NCBI GenBank assembly: GCA_001899775.1
Contig: MKWN01000023.1
Location: 36,046-100,045 of the forward strand
Source of the DNA: Thiobacillus sp. 65-29
GTDB taxonomy: Bacteria; Pseudomonadota; Gammaproteobacteria; Burkholderiales; Thiobacillaceae
Length of the DNA: 64,000 nucleotides
Direction: 5' to 3'
The notes beneath the pieces are model-generated. The model ran no database searches. It was not told where the DNA came from and worked only from the letters and a program-made list of their open reading frames with translations. Below, piece by piece: positions 1 through 8,574 of the stretch (positions within the stretch are counted from its first letter, which is position 1; every line of letters begins with the position of its first letter). A program made the translations under genes and the position numbers.

Positions 1-630
1 ACCACCTGTGGCGGCCACGGCCAGGTACGCATCCAGCAAGGCTTCTTCTCGGTACAGCAAACCTGTCCCCGGTGCAGCGGCACGGGCAAGATGGTGTCCG
101 ACCCCTGCCCGTCCTGTCACGGCGAAGGCCGGGTCAAGAAGCACAAGACGCTATCTGTAAAAATCCCGTCCGGGGTCGACAACGGCGACCGCATCCGTCT
201 CGGGGGCGAGGGCGAAGCCGGGGTCAACGGCGGTCCGCCGGGTGACCTCTATGTGGTGGTTCATCTCAAGGAACATCCGGTCTTCAAGCGCCACGGCGAT
301 GACCTGCACTGCGAAATGCCGATCAGTTTCGCCACGGCGGCGCTCGGTGGCGAAATCGAGATACCCACCCTGGACGGTCACGCCAAGATCAAGATCCCGA
401 GCGAGACCCAGAGCGGCAAGGTATTCCGCCTGCGCAGCAAGGGCATCAAGGGCGTGCGCAGCCACGCTCCGGGTGACCTGTTATGTCATATGATGGTCGA
501 GACGCCGGTCAACCTGTCCGAGCGCCAGCGTGAACTGCTGCGCGAATTCGAATCGCTGAGTCCGGGTCGCAACAACCACCCCCGCGCCCAGTCGTTCATG
601 GACAAGGTCAAGGCGTTTTTTGGGCAGTAA
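1..630 (+). CDS. dnaJ: Chaperone protein DnaJ, C-terminal part (5' end outside window)
   Basis: Co-chaperone that stimulates the DnaK ATPase and delivers unfolded substrates in the cytoplasm. The reading frame is open from base 1, so the J domain, Gly/Phe linker and first zinc motifs lie upstream. What remains begins inside a CxxCxGxG motif (TCGGHGQV), followed by two complete repeats ([16 protein letters not shown]), then the substrate-binding beta domains with conserved stretches such as [16 protein letters not shown] and [12 protein letters not shown]. It ends with the usual C-terminal dimerisation region ([11 protein letters not shown]). The similarity to Escherichia coli DnaJ is strong and continuous, and nothing looks broken. 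dnaK would be expected upstream. Confidence 0.97.
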   Translation, partial: TTCGGHGQVRIQQGFFSVQQTCPRCSGTGKMVSDPCPSCHGEGRVKKHKTLSVKIPSGVDNGDRIRLGGEGEAGVNGGPPGDLYVVVHLKEHPVFKRHGDDLHCEMPISFATAALGGEIEIPTLDGHAKIKIPSETQSGKVFRLRSKGIKGVRSHAPGDLLCHMMVETPVNLSERQRELLREFESLSPGRNNHPRAQSFMDKVKAFFGQ

Positions 631-662
631 GCCATCCCCATCCCTGGAGAAGGAGAACCACC

Positions 663-1166
663 ATGCGCATGTTCACCCGCATCGTCCCGTTTTGTGCCGC
701 CCTGGTCGCCATGCCTGCCATCGCGGCGGACATACCCGTCATCGTGAAGATCCCGCGCCTGACCGTCGAGGCGTCTGAAAAAATCGCCCGCGCAACCCTG
801 GATGCCTGTCGCAAGGACGGCATCCAGATCGGCGTCACCGTGGTCGATCGCAGCGGCGATCCGATGGTGGTGCTGCGCGACACGCTCGCACCGCGCATCA
901 CGCTCGAAATCAGCCGGCAGAAGGCTGCCACCGCAGTCAATTTCAACGCCACGACCTCCAGCATGGAGGGCCGCTTCACGCAGCCCTTCTCGGTCGGCAA
1001 GGTGGAGGGGCTGGTGTTCTCGGCAGGCGGCGTGCCGATCGAGGCTGCGGGCAACATCGTCGGGGCGGTGGGCGTCTCCGGCGCAGCGACCGGTGCACAG
1101 GACGAAGCCTGCGCGAATGCCGGCATCCGCGCCGTTCAGTTCGAACTCGAAAGCGCAGGCCTCTGA
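663..1166 (+). CDS. Secreted GlcG/HbpS-like (DUF336) protein
   Basis: A 167-residue protein with a clear Sec signal peptide (residues 1-22, cleavage after AIA), so it is probably periplasmic. The mature part has the GlcG/HbpS fold signatures: the LTVEASEKIARATLDACRK helix, VTVVDRSGDPMVVLR, and the glycine-rich VGAVGVSGAATGAQDEACA end. HbpS homologues bind haem and sense redox; GlcG sits in glycolate operons. Nothing nearby fixes the role here. An AGGAG ribosome site lies just upstream of the ATG. It follows dnaJ by 32 bases and may be co-transcribed. Family assignment is good; function is unknown. Confidence 0.85.
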   Translation: MRMFTRIVPFCAALVAMPAIAADIPVIVKIPRLTVEASEKIARATLDACRKDGIQIGVTVVDRSGDPMVVLRDTLAPRITLEISRQKAATAVNFNATTSSMEGRFTQPFSVGKVEGLVFSAGGVPIEAAGNIVGAVGVSGAATGAQDEACANAGIRAVQFELESAGL

Positions 1167-1200
1167 GTCGCGTTCGTCGATCCGACCGACACGCGGCAGC

Positions 1201-2007
1201 GTGAGTCCGCCCGCTGACGGCGTGGAGGATAGCGACTTCGAACGCCGCTTCGGCGGGGTTCGCCGCCTGTACGGCGCCGCTGCACTCGATCGCTTCCGCC
1301 GCGCGCACGTCTATGTGATCGGCATCGGCGGCGTCGGCGCCTGGGCTGCCGAAGCGCTGGCACGCTCGGCCATCGGGCGGCTCACCCTGATCGACCCCGA
1401 CCACCTGGCGGAGTCCAACATCAACCGCCAGATTCATGCACTGAGCGACACCCTCGGGCAAGCCAAGATCGAGGCGATGCGCGCACGTATCCACGGCATC
1501 AATCCGGCGTGCGAGGTGAGAGGGGTGGAAACCTTTCTCGACCCGGCCAACCTCGGCCAACTGCTGGCGGAGCCCTGCGACCATGTGCTCGATGCCATCG
1601 ACAACGCACGTGCCAAGAGCGCACTGATCGTGCATTGCGGGGGCGCACGCATCCCGCTGGTGTGTGTCGGCGCCGCGGGTGGGCAGACCGATCCGGGCCG
1701 CATCCAGTTGGCGGATCTTTCGCGCACCACGGAAGACCCGCTGCTCGCCAAGGTGCGCGCGACGCTGCGGCGCAAACACGGATTTCCGCGCGAGCCGGGC
1801 CGGAAATTCGGGGTGGAGTGCGTGTTTTCCACCGAGCCGCTGCGTTATCCGGATGCGGAAGGTGGCGTCTGCTATGACCGCCCACCCGACGCTCGCGTAC
1901 ATGGCCTCAACTGCGCCGGCTTCGGCTCGTCGGTCTGTGTCACCGCGAGCTTCGGCCTCCGCGCAGCGGCACGCGTGCTCGATTGCCTCGCCGCACGGCG
2001 GGATTGA
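1201..2007 (+). CDS. tcdA: tRNA threonylcarbamoyladenosine dehydratase TcdA
   Basis: E1-like ATP-dependent enzyme that cyclises t6A37 of tRNA to ct6A. The nucleotide-binding motif GIGGVGAWAAEALARS is at about residues 38-53, followed by LIDPDHLAESNINRQ, the E1 signature for adenylation, and a C-terminal cysteine region. The frame is open far upstream because of high GC content. I chose the GTG at 1201 because it gives 268 residues, the same length as E. coli TcdA, and begins just before the conserved FERRFGGVRRLYG segment. It starts 34 bases after the GlcG-like gene. Confidence 0.9.
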   Translation: MSPPADGVEDSDFERRFGGVRRLYGAAALDRFRRAHVYVIGIGGVGAWAAEALARSAIGRLTLIDPDHLAESNINRQIHALSDTLGQAKIEAMRARIHGINPACEVRGVETFLDPANLGQLLAEPCDHVLDAIDNARAKSALIVHCGGARIPLVCVGAAGGQTDPGRIQLADLSRTTEDPLLAKVRATLRRKHGFPREPGRKFGVECVFSTEPLRYPDAEGGVCYDRPPDARVHGLNCAGFGSSVCVTASFGLRAAARVLDCLAARRD

Positions 2008-2031
2008 TTAACCCGGATTGTCAAATAGGCC

Positions 2032-2067
2032 GTCGGGCTTTAGCCCGACATGCCGGGTTGAAACCCG
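2032..2067. terminator. Two adjacent hairpins between convergent tcdA and tatD
   Basis: GTCGGGCTTTAGCCCGAC (2032-2049) is a perfect palindrome, followed by CGGGTT-GA-AACCCG (2054-2067). There is no long T run, so this may be a repeat-type intergenic palindrome rather than a strong intrinsic terminator. Its position between two converging genes fits bidirectional termination. Confidence 0.5.
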
Positions 2068-2126
2068 ATCTATAATCCATTGATTTGTTACGCACGGCTG
2101 TTCCAATGGATTTTTCGGGATTGAAC

Positions 2127-2894
2127 CTAAACGGGAATACGGAACAGGCGGAAAAAATTTTCCGTGGTCGCCTCGCCCACTGCTTCGGTGGTGAGGCCGC
2201 GTACCTCGGCAATGGCTTCTGCGACGTGTTTGACGTAGCCCGGCTGGTTGATCTTGCCGCGGTGCGGTACCGGCGCCAGATAGGGCGCGTCGGTTTCGAT
2301 CAGCATGCGGTCGAGCGGAATCGCCGCTGCGACCTCGCGCAGCGCCACGGCGTTCTTGAAACTGACGATACCGGAAAACGAAATATGAAAGCCCAGATCG
2401 AGCGCCGCTTCGGCGACCGCAAGGCTCTCGGTGAAACAGTGCATCACGCCACCGGCTTCACCGGCGTTTTCCTCGCGCATGATGCGCAGCGTGTCATCGG
2501 CCGCCGCGCGGGTGTGCACTACCAGCGGCTTGCCGCACGTCCGCGCGGCACGGATGTGGGTGCGGAAGCGCTCGCGCTGCCATTCAAGGTCACCAGTGAG
2601 GCGGAAATAATCCAGCCCGGTCTCGCCGATCCCCACGACCCTGGGGTGATCGGCCAAGGCAACCAGTTGCTCGACGCTCGGTTCGGCACAATCCTCGTGG
2701 TCGGGATGCACGCCGACCGTGGCATACACGTTCGGGTGCGCCTCGGTGAGCGCAAGAATCCCCGGAAAGCGCTCCAGATCGACGCCGATGCACAGGGCAT
2801 GGCTGACCCTGTTCGCTTCCATGAGACCGAAGATGCCGGGCAGCTTGTCGGCAAAATCGGGAAAATTGATGTGGCAGTGGGAATCGACGTACAT
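2127..2894 (-). CDS. tatD: TatD-family metal-dependent deoxyribonuclease
   Basis: Cytosolic TIM-barrel metal-dependent hydrolase of the TatD/YcfH family (3'-5' DNase activity in studied members). All family metal-site motifs are visible: DSHCHIN at the N-terminus, GETGLDYF in the middle, HTR, MHCF and the C-terminal ETDAPYLAPVPHRGK. The frame extends to a TTG six bases upstream, but the ATG at 2894 gives the usual MYVDSHCH start and is preferred. It is the last minus-strand gene after pilZ, separated by about 87 bases of repeat-like sequence. YcfH-type members often sit next to holB and pilZ in this order. Confidence 0.93.
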   Translation of the reverse strand: MYVDSHCHINFPDFADKLPGIFGLMEANRVSHALCIGVDLERFPGILALTEAHPNVYATVGVHPDHEDCAEPSVEQLVALADHPRVVGIGETGLDYFRLTGDLEWQRERFRTHIRAARTCGKPLVVHTRAAADDTLRIMREENAGEAGGVMHCFTESLAVAEAALDLGFHISFSGIVSFKNAVALREVAAAIPLDRMLIETDAPYLAPVPHRGKINQPGYVKHVAEAIAEVRGLTTEAVGEATTENFFRLFRIPV

Positions 2895-2898
2895 AGGC

Positions 2899-2981
2899 AA
2901 GATGCAAGCTACAAGTTACAAGAGCGGCGCTTTGCGCCTTCAAGATTCCTGCAGCTTGAGGCCTGCAACTTGAAACTTGCC
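2899..2981. repeat. CAAGTT/AACTTG-rich intergenic repeat between pilZ and tatD
   Basis: Short oppositely oriented blocks of the type CTACAAGTTACAAG and GCAACTTGAAACTTGC flank a GCGGCGCTTTGCGCC palindrome. The block AACTTGAAACTTGC recurs at 25929-25944 between pyrF and lapB, showing it is dispersed. No coding potential is seen. Confidence 0.55.
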
Positions 2982-3353
2982 CTACATGGTATGAGTGGGA
3001 CGGGTGGATTTTAACGAACCACCGAGCAAACCTTCAATCTTGTTGTGTGCGGTCTTGCCGCTTTCGTTGAAAGCGAACTGCACGCCCACGCCCTGGGTGC
3101 GGCCGCCGTGCGCGCCGCCCGGGGTGACCCACACCACCTTTCCCGACACCGGCAGCTTGGCGGGATCGTCCATCAGGGTGAGCAGCATGAACACTTCCTC
3201 GCCCATCTTGTACTGCTTGCTGGTGGGGATGAACAGCCCGCCGCCCTTGATGAAGGGCATATAGGCGGCAAACAGCGCGGATTTTTCCTTGATCGACAGC
3301 GACAGCACGCCGGGGCGGACATGTCCGGAAGCATCGTTCACAGCAGCGTTCAT
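2982..3353 (-). CDS. pilZ: Type IV pilus assembly PilZ-domain protein
   Basis: A 123-residue protein nearly collinear with Pseudomonas PilZ, needed for type IV pilus biogenesis. Conserved stretches are GVLSLSIKEKSALFAAYMPF, KGGGLFIPT, VSGKVVWVTP, GVGVQF and the C-terminal PTHTM. This class lacks the canonical RxxxR and D/NxSxxG c-di-GMP residues, as is usual for true PilZ, so it acts through protein partners. The TTG at 3371 would overlap holB; the ATG at 3353 follows a GAAAGAG site and gives the family length. It ends the fab-pab-mltG-tmk-holB run. Confidence 0.93.
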   Translation of the reverse strand: MNAAVNDASGHVRPGVLSLSIKEKSALFAAYMPFIKGGGLFIPTSKQYKMGEEVFMLLTLMDDPAKLPVSGKVVWVTPGGAHGGRTQGVGVQFAFNESGKTAHNKIEGLLGGSLKSTRPTHTM

Positions 3354-3363
3354 GGTAACTCTT

Positions 3364-4350
3364 TCATCCAAAAATATGCCGGTAGCGCACCAGCCATGCC
3401 TGCAATTGCAACGCCCGGTTGAGCGGATGCGTCAGCGTGCGGCCGTCATCCGCCTGCGTCCGGGCCAGCGTCAGGAGCCTCGCCAGGTTCGCCTGCGGCC
3501 CCAGCCGGGCGAGCGTCCCAGAAAAATCCCGGTTGAACTGCACGTCCCCCTGCAAGCGCACCGCCAGCAAATCACCCAGCCACTTGTACGCCAGCGTGTG
3601 CCAAACCTGCGGGCTCAGCGCCTTCCAGCGCTCACCGAGCGTCACCGGGTCGAGCCGTTCCGGCCGGGCCAGATTTTCCAGCACACCGCGCCGCTCGTCC
3701 AGTTCACCGCCTTCGACCCAGCGCAAGGCGTCGAGCGGCGTGCCGCCAGACAGCGCGAGCAGGTTTTCCGCGTCGGACACACCCTGACCGGCCAGCCAGC
3801 GCAGCGCCATTTCCACGGGCGGCAGGCCGATATCGAGCCGCGTGCAACGGCTGCGGATGGTCGGCAGCAACCGGCGCGGCTGGTCCGAGACCAGCACGAA
3901 CACCGTATTTAACGGCGGTTCCTCGAGCACCTTTAACAGGGCGTTGGCGGCAGCGAGGTTGAGCATGTCGGCTGGGTCGATGAGCACCACCCGATGGCCC
4001 GCCCGATAAGTCGACAACTGCACGAATTCCACGGCTTCGCGCGCCTGATCGACCTCGATCGCGGTCGCCAGGCGCGTTTCCCCTTCCCGGTTGGTCTTTT
4101 CCTGCAGGCTGACACGGAGAAAATCCGGATGCCCGCCAGTGGCGAACCAGTGGCACGCGGGGCACGCGCCGCAGGCGGCACCGCCGGTCTGCGGCGCTTC
4201 GCACAGCAGTGCCTGCGCCCAGGCCTGGGCAAGCTCGCCCTTGCCCACTCCGCGCGGACCGGCGAGCAGCAGCGCCTGCGCCGGCCGTGCGCGGCTGGCG
4301 CGCAGGCGCTGCCACGCGGTGTCAAGCCAGGGATACGGCGCCGCGCTCAT
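3364..4350 (-). CDS. holB: DNA polymerase III subunit delta'
   Basis: Clamp-loader subunit of the replicative polymerase (328 residues). The AAA+ N-terminal domain has a P-loop-like [11 protein letters not shown] at about residues 31-41 and four zinc cysteines (residues about 50-65, C-x8-C-x2-C-x2-C). It also has the [14 protein letters not shown] segment and the sensor region LPTIRSRC. The C-terminal collar domain is less conserved. The ATG overlaps the stop of tmk by 4 bp, showing translational coupling. This gene pair and downstream pilZ are conserved in many beta- and gammaproteobacteria. Confidence 0.95.
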   Translation of the reverse strand: MSAAPYPWLDTAWQRLRASRARPAQALLLAGPRGVGKGELAQAWAQALLCEAPQTGGAACGACPACHWFATGGHPDFLRVSLQEKTNREGETRLATAIEVDQAREAVEFVQLSTYRAGHRVVLIDPADMLNLAAANALLKVLEEPPLNTVFVLVSDQPRRLLPTIRSRCTRLDIGLPPVEMALRWLAGQGVSDAENLLALSGGTPLDALRWVEGGELDERRGVLENLARPERLDPVTLGERWKALSPQVWHTLAYKWLGDLLAVRLQGDVQFNRDFSGTLARLGPQANLARLLTLARTQADDGRTLTHPLNRALQLQAWLVRYRHIFG

Positions 4351-4958
4351 GCGAGTTCCTGCAACAGCGCGGCAATTTCCGCCTGCAACGCGCCGATGCC
4401 CTGGCGCGCGTCGAGTACACGGATGCGCGCCGGTTCGGCCTGCGCGCGGTCCAGGTAGGCATGGCGCACACGCGAAAAGAAGCTGTCGGCTTCGCGCTCG
4501 AAGCGGTCAGCCGCCCGCGCGGCCGAGCGACGCGCCCCGGCGACCTCGGGTGGCACGTCGAAGAGCAGGGTGAGATCGGGCGCAAAACCGCGCTGTACCC
4601 AGGCTTCCAGCGCGGCGACACGTTCCACCGGAATGCCGCGTCCGCCGCACTGGTAGGCGTAGCTGGCGTCGGTGAAGCGGTCGGACACGACCCAGGCGCC
4701 GCGTGCCAGTGCCGGCTGGATGAGCTCGGCCAGATGTTGCTGGCGCGCGGCGAACATCAGCAGCAGCTCGGTGTCGGCATCCATGTCGCGGTGCAGCAAC
4801 AGCTCGCGCAGGGTTTCGCCCAGCGGCGTACCGCCCGGCTCACGCGTGACCAGCACCTGCCGGCCCTGCGCGCGCAGCCAGTCGGCAACGAAGCCGAGAT
4901 GGGTGCTCTTGCCCGCGCCGTCGACGCCTTCGAGCGTGATGAATTTTCCGGAACTCAT
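4347..4958 (-). CDS. tmk: Thymidylate kinase
   Basis: Phosphorylates dTMP to dTDP with ATP, essential for DNA synthesis. The P-loop [10 protein letters not shown] is at residues 11-20. The DR(Y/F) motif appears as [12 protein letters not shown], with an acidic [12 protein letters not shown] strand and an arginine-rich lid ([13 protein letters not shown]). At 203 residues it is normal for the family. The ATG overlaps the stop of mltG (ATGA) and its own stop overlaps the holB start in the same way, so three genes are tightly coupled. Confidence 0.97.
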   Translation of the reverse strand: MSSGKFITLEGVDGAGKSTHLGFVADWLRAQGRQVLVTREPGGTPLGETLRELLLHRDMDADTELLLMFAARQQHLAELIQPALARGAWVVSDRFTDASYAYQCGGRGIPVERVAALEAWVQRGFAPDLTLLFDVPPEVAGARRSAARAADRFEREADSFFSRVRHAYLDRAQAEPARIRVLDARQGIGALQAEIAALLQELA

Positions 4959-5944
4959 TTCTGGTAGCGGTTGACTGCGCGGTTGTGTGCGTCGAGCGTG
5001 CCTGAAAACACGTGTGTGCCATCACCGCGTGCGACGAAATACAAGGCATCGGTCGGCGCAGGATTCAATGCCGCGCGGATCGCCGCCTCGCCCGGCATGG
5101 CAATGGGCGTCGGTGGCAGACCGGCGCGTGTATAGGTATTGTAGGGGGTGTCGGTCTGCAGATCGACCTTGCGCAGATTGCCGTCGAAGCGCTCGCCCAG
5201 CCCGTAGATCACCGTGGGATCGGTCTGCAGGCGCATGCCGCGCCGCAGACGGTTGATGAACACCCCGGCGATGAGTGGTCGCTCCACGGCGACGCCGGTT
5301 TCCTTCTCGACGATCGACGCCATGATCAGCGCCTCGTAGGGCGTCTTGTAGGGCAGCCCGGGCGCGCGGCCTTCCCATGCCGCCCGCAGCTTGTCGCGTT
5401 GCAGGCGATAGGCGCGGCGCAGCACCTCGACTTCGGAACTGTGCGGCGCGTAATAATAGGTATCCGGAAACAGCAGGCCCTCGACACGTGGTTCCTCGGC
5501 GCCGAGCGCCCGCAACAGCGCGGCCTCGTCCAGGTTCGCGCTGTCGTGCTTCAGCAGCGGCTGCGCCGCGAGCGCGGCACGCACCTCGCGCCAGCTCCAG
5601 CCCTCGATGAACTGCACGATCGCCTGTGAAACCTCGCCGCGCTCGATTTTTCCGTAGAGTTCCAGAGGCGTAAGCGGGCGATCGAGGGTATAGACGCCGA
5701 CCTTGAGCGCGGTGCCCTGCCCCGTCACGCGGCCGAGCAGCCAGAACAGCGTCGCATTGCCGACTACCCCCTCGCGCGCAAGCATCACGCTCAGGCTTCT
5801 CAGGTGCATGCCCGGCGTGACGTTGACCGTCCGCGGCATACCCTCGATGGACAGTGGTTGGCGCGCGTACCACGTGAGCCCGCCCGCCAGGGCCAGAGCG
5901 GCGGCGAGCGCGAACAGCAGCAGACGTTCAATCAGTTTCTTCAT
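4955..5944 (-). CDS. mltG: Endolytic peptidoglycan transglycosylase MltG
   Basis: Membrane-anchored lytic transglycosylase that cuts nascent glycan strands (YceG family, 329 residues). The N-terminal membrane segment is residues 5-25. A LysM-like region follows, then the catalytic domain with [10 protein letters not shown] (catalytic Glu), [34 protein letters not shown] and the C-terminal [12 protein letters not shown]. It starts at an ATG that overlaps the end of pabC by 17 bases. The order pabC-mltG-tmk-holB is the same as in E. coli. Confidence 0.96.
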   Translation of the reverse strand: MKKLIERLLLFALAAALALAGGLTWYARQPLSIEGMPRTVNVTPGMHLRSLSVMLAREGVVGNATLFWLLGRVTGQGTALKVGVYTLDRPLTPLELYGKIERGEVSQAIVQFIEGWSWREVRAALAAQPLLKHDSANLDEAALLRALGAEEPRVEGLLFPDTYYYAPHSSEVEVLRRAYRLQRDKLRAAWEGRAPGLPYKTPYEALIMASIVEKETGVAVERPLIAGVFINRLRRGMRLQTDPTVIYGLGERFDGNLRKVDLQTDTPYNTYTRAGLPPTPIAMPGEAAIRAALNPAPTDALYFVARGDGTHVFSGTLDAHNRAVNRYQK

Positions 5945-6737
5945 GCAATGCGGTATTCAATCGTGTGCTCCACCCTGCCGACGGGCAGCACACGTCGTCC
6001 AGACGCGCGATGTGACGCACCCCAAGGACGCTGTTGCAGATCATGACTTCCTCGGCAGCGAGTATAGCGGCTGGCGGGTAACGGCCCACACGCGTACCGA
6101 GTCCGAGACGCGGCGCCGCGCGCAGCAGCCGCGCGCGCGCCACGCCAGCGACGCCGGATGCGCTGACGTCCGGCGTATGCAGGATGCCCTGCGCGATCCA
6201 CAGCAGATTGCTCATGACACCGCCGACCAGCATGCCGTCCACGTCGCACAGAATGCCCTCCACGATGTCCGGGTCATCCCATTCCGCACGCGCCAGCACA
6301 TTCTCCAGGCGGTTGAGGTGCTTGATTCCGGCGAGGCGCGGCTGCCGAGCAAGGCGCAGCGTGCACCCGCGCGCGGTGATTCCATCCACGCCCTCGGGCT
6401 GGGCGTGCGCCGGCAGCGGCAGCCCCATTACGACGCGTGTCGCGGTCTGCCCGTGCGGTGGTGCGTATCCGCGCGCGCCGGTCCCGCGCGTGACGATGAT
6501 CTTCGCAAGGGCAACACCCGCCTCCGCCACACGACACACCTCGTCGCGCAGCACGCCTTCGTCGGGACACTCAAGCGCCAGCGCCGCGCAATCGCCTGCG
6601 AGCTTGGCGTAATGGTCGCGCCACCAGCATGGCGCACCGGCCGCGGTGCGCAGGGTGCGGAACACGCCATCGCCATAGGCCAGCCCGCGGTCCAGCACGT
6701 CGACGCAATCGCTCACGTGGCCGTTGACGAGGATCAT
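5928..6737 (-). CDS. pabC: Aminodeoxychorismate lyase
   Basis: PLP enzyme that releases pyruvate from 4-amino-4-deoxychorismate to give p-aminobenzoate for folate. Fold type IV motifs are present: the DRGLAYGDGVFRT start, the catalytic lysine in GIKHLNRLENVLAR, and EVMICNSVLGVRHI near the end. The ATG at 6737 gives 269 residues with the expected MILVNGH start; the longer frame is not needed. Its likely ribosome site (AGGATT) falls in the edge of the repeat element at 6740-7075, so this insertion has reshaped its translation start region. The partner pabB lies about 500 bases upstream. Confidence 0.92.
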   Translation of the reverse strand: MILVNGHVSDCVDVLDRGLAYGDGVFRTLRTAAGAPCWWRDHYAKLAGDCAALALECPDEGVLRDEVCRVAEAGVALAKIIVTRGTGARGYAPPHGQTATRVVMGLPLPAHAQPEGVDGITARGCTLRLARQPRLAGIKHLNRLENVLARAEWDDPDIVEGILCDVDGMLVGGVMSNLLWIAQGILHTPDVSASGVAGVARARLLRAAPRLGLGTRVGRYPPAAILAAEEVMICNSVLGVRHIARLDDVCCPSAGWSTRLNTALHEETD

Positions 6738-6739
6738 AA

Positions 6740-7075
6740 TCCTAGAAACCGCAGTTGGACGCACCCGATGGTGCGTCTGATCGCGTGGCTGCCACGAAGC
6801 AACGACGCCGCAGACGCGACCGCGCAGCGCGGAGCAGAAGCCCTAGGGCGCGGTCGCTGGCGCCCCTGCGCTGGCCGATCCCCGCTGCGCGGGGCCCCTC
6901 GTCCCACGCTCCGGGGCGCGCCTGCAAGGAGGCGCGAGAACGGCAGGCGCGTGAGCAGGCGTGCCAGCGGGTGCGTAGCGGACTCACCCAACAGCTGACG
7001 GGGAGTGAATTCAAGAAATTCAGCGTTCATGCGATGTTCGAAAGGGAATGGAGCGGTCAACTGCGGTTTCTAGGA
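6740..7075. mobile_element. MITE-like element with 18-bp terminal inverted repeats
   Basis: An 18-base perfect inverted repeat bounds the element: TCCTAGAAACCGCAGTTG at 6740-6757 and its exact reverse complement at 7058-7075. Inside are further palindromes, for example GACGCACC-CGAT-GGTGCGTC at 6758-6777 and a GCGACCGCGC/GCGCGGTCGC pair. There is no transposase frame and I see no clear target duplication. A second, internally deleted copy runs off the window end at 63891-64000 (67 of 73 bases match in the first block), so it is dispersed. It separates pabB from pabC. Confidence 0.8.
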
Positions 7076-7237
7076 GCCTGTCGGACTTGAGCGATCGTAG
7101 CGAGCCGAGTGGGAGAGCGAGGACAGATTTGTCCATTTTTGAGGCGCATAGCGGGCCTATGTAACGAAAAAATGGACAAATATGGACCGCTATCCCACCG
7201 GCGCAGTAGATCGTGCTCAAGTCCGACAGGCTCCTAG
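7070..7237. repeat. 168-bp palindromic repeat with 23-bp arms at the 3' end of pabB
   Basis: The outer arms 7070-7092 and 7215-7237 are exact reverse complements (core GAGCCTGTCGGACTTGAGC). Imperfect inner arms continue the pairing: GTGGGAGAGC with GCTATCCCAC, and GATTTGTCCATTTTT with AAAAAATGGACAAAT. The whole unit can fold into one long hairpin. It abuts the MITE-like element, sharing CTAGGA, and supplies the pabB stop codon (TAG at 7234-7236). It might also terminate transcription after pabB. Confidence 0.8.
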
Positions 7238-8574
7238 GATGGGTCCAGCGCGGCAAGGAGCCCACGCGCCTTGGCGCGCGTCTCGTCGAGTTCGCGCGCG
7301 GCGTCGGAATCGGCGACAATGCCTGCACCGGCGCGGAAATCCAGTCCCGCCCCACGCAGCAGAAAGCTGCGGATGAGGATGTTGAAGTCGAAACTGCCGT
7401 CGCGGTTGATGTAGCCGACGCTGCCGGTATAGCTACGGCGCGGCGTCTGTTCGAGCGCGCGGATGATCTGCATGGTGCGCACCTTGGGGCAGCCGGTGAT
7501 GGTGCCGCCGGGAAACACCGCGCGCAAGGCGTCGATCACCCGGGCCCCCGCGCGCAGGCGGCCGCGCACGGTGGACTCGATGTGGTGCACGTGACGGTAG
7601 CTGGCCAGTTCCATCAGCGCACTCACCTCGATGCTGCCCGGCACGCACACGCGTCCCAGATCGTTGCGCTCCAGGTCGACCAGCATGACGTGCTCGGCCC
7701 GCTCCTTCGGGTGGGCGGCGAGCCGTGCCCGCAGCGCGGCATCCTCGGCCGGGTCCGGACTGCGCGGGTGGGTGCCGGCAATCGGTCGCGTTTCCAGCAC
7801 GCCGTCGCGTCCCAGCCGCACCAGGCGTTCGGGCGAGGAGCTGACGATGGACCAGTCGTCGACCCGGACCAGCGCGGAGAACGGCGCAGGGTTCCTTTGC
7901 ATCAGGCGCGCGAACAGCGCCGACGGCGGCACCGCATCGGCGAATTCCGCATGCCAGCCACGCGACAGGTTGACCTGGAACACGTCACCGGCGCGGATCC
8001 ACACCTGCACCTGTGCGACGCCGTCGAGGAAGCGCGCGGGGGCATCTTCCGTCAGACTGCGCAGCGGCGGCATGGACGGAACGGCCGGCGGCGCGGCGTC
8101 GAGGTCGGCGGCCATGCGGTCGAGCAGGTCACCGGCACCGGCTTCCGCCATCAGTGTGCAGCGACGGCCCGCGCGATCGAACAGGATGGCCGCCGGAATG
8201 CGCGCCAGCCACGCGACGGGAAAGCCGTCGCCATCGTCGGCACGCCCCGCACTCGGTTCGAACCATGCGCCCAGTTCGTAGGACAGGGCACAAAGCCAGC
8301 CGCCGCGAAACGGCAGCTCTTCCGACCGGGGCTGTATCTGCGGCAAAATCCGCATCGCCGCGTGGGCCTCCAGCGCCGCCAGACCGTCAGCGGCAGCGAA
8401 GCGCGCGACGTCCTGGGGAAAGGCGAAGAGAATGTCCCAGCCGCTGTCGGCGCTGCCGATGAACAGACCGGGATAGCGGTCGGTGTGCGCCGCCTGCAGC
8501 GCGATCAGGTCAGGTGCGGCGCGCCCCGGCGGCAGCGGCCAGTCACGGAGCAGGATATCCGCAGGACCGGTCAA
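7234..8574 (-). CDS. pabB: Aminodeoxychorismate synthase component I
   Basis: Converts chorismate plus ammonia or glutamine nitrogen to 4-amino-4-deoxychorismate; needs a PabA/TrpG glutaminase not present here. The C-terminal chorismate-binding domain is intact: [48 protein letters not shown] and [16 protein letters not shown]. The N-terminal part is shorter and typical of PabB. No ATG suits. The TTG at 8574 overlaps the fabF stop (TTGA) and gives 446 residues, so a coupled TTG start is inferred. The stop codon lies inside the palindromic repeat at 7070-7237, so the last codons may have been altered by its insertion. Confidence 0.88.
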   Translation of the reverse strand: MTGPADILLRDWPLPPGRAAPDLIALQAAHTDRYPGLFIGSADSGWDILFAFPQDVARFAAADGLAALEAHAAMRILPQIQPRSEELPFRGGWLCALSYELGAWFEPSAGRADDGDGFPVAWLARIPAAILFDRAGRRCTLMAEAGAGDLLDRMAADLDAAPPAVPSMPPLRSLTEDAPARFLDGVAQVQVWIRAGDVFQVNLSRGWHAEFADAVPPSALFARLMQRNPAPFSALVRVDDWSIVSSSPERLVRLGRDGVLETRPIAGTHPRSPDPAEDAALRARLAAHPKERAEHVMLVDLERNDLGRVCVPGSIEVSALMELASYRHVHHIESTVRGRLRAGARVIDALRAVFPGGTITGCPKVRTMQIIRALEQTPRRSYTGSVGYINRDGSFDFNILIRSFLLRGAGLDFRAGAGIVADSDAARELDETRAKARGLLAALDPS

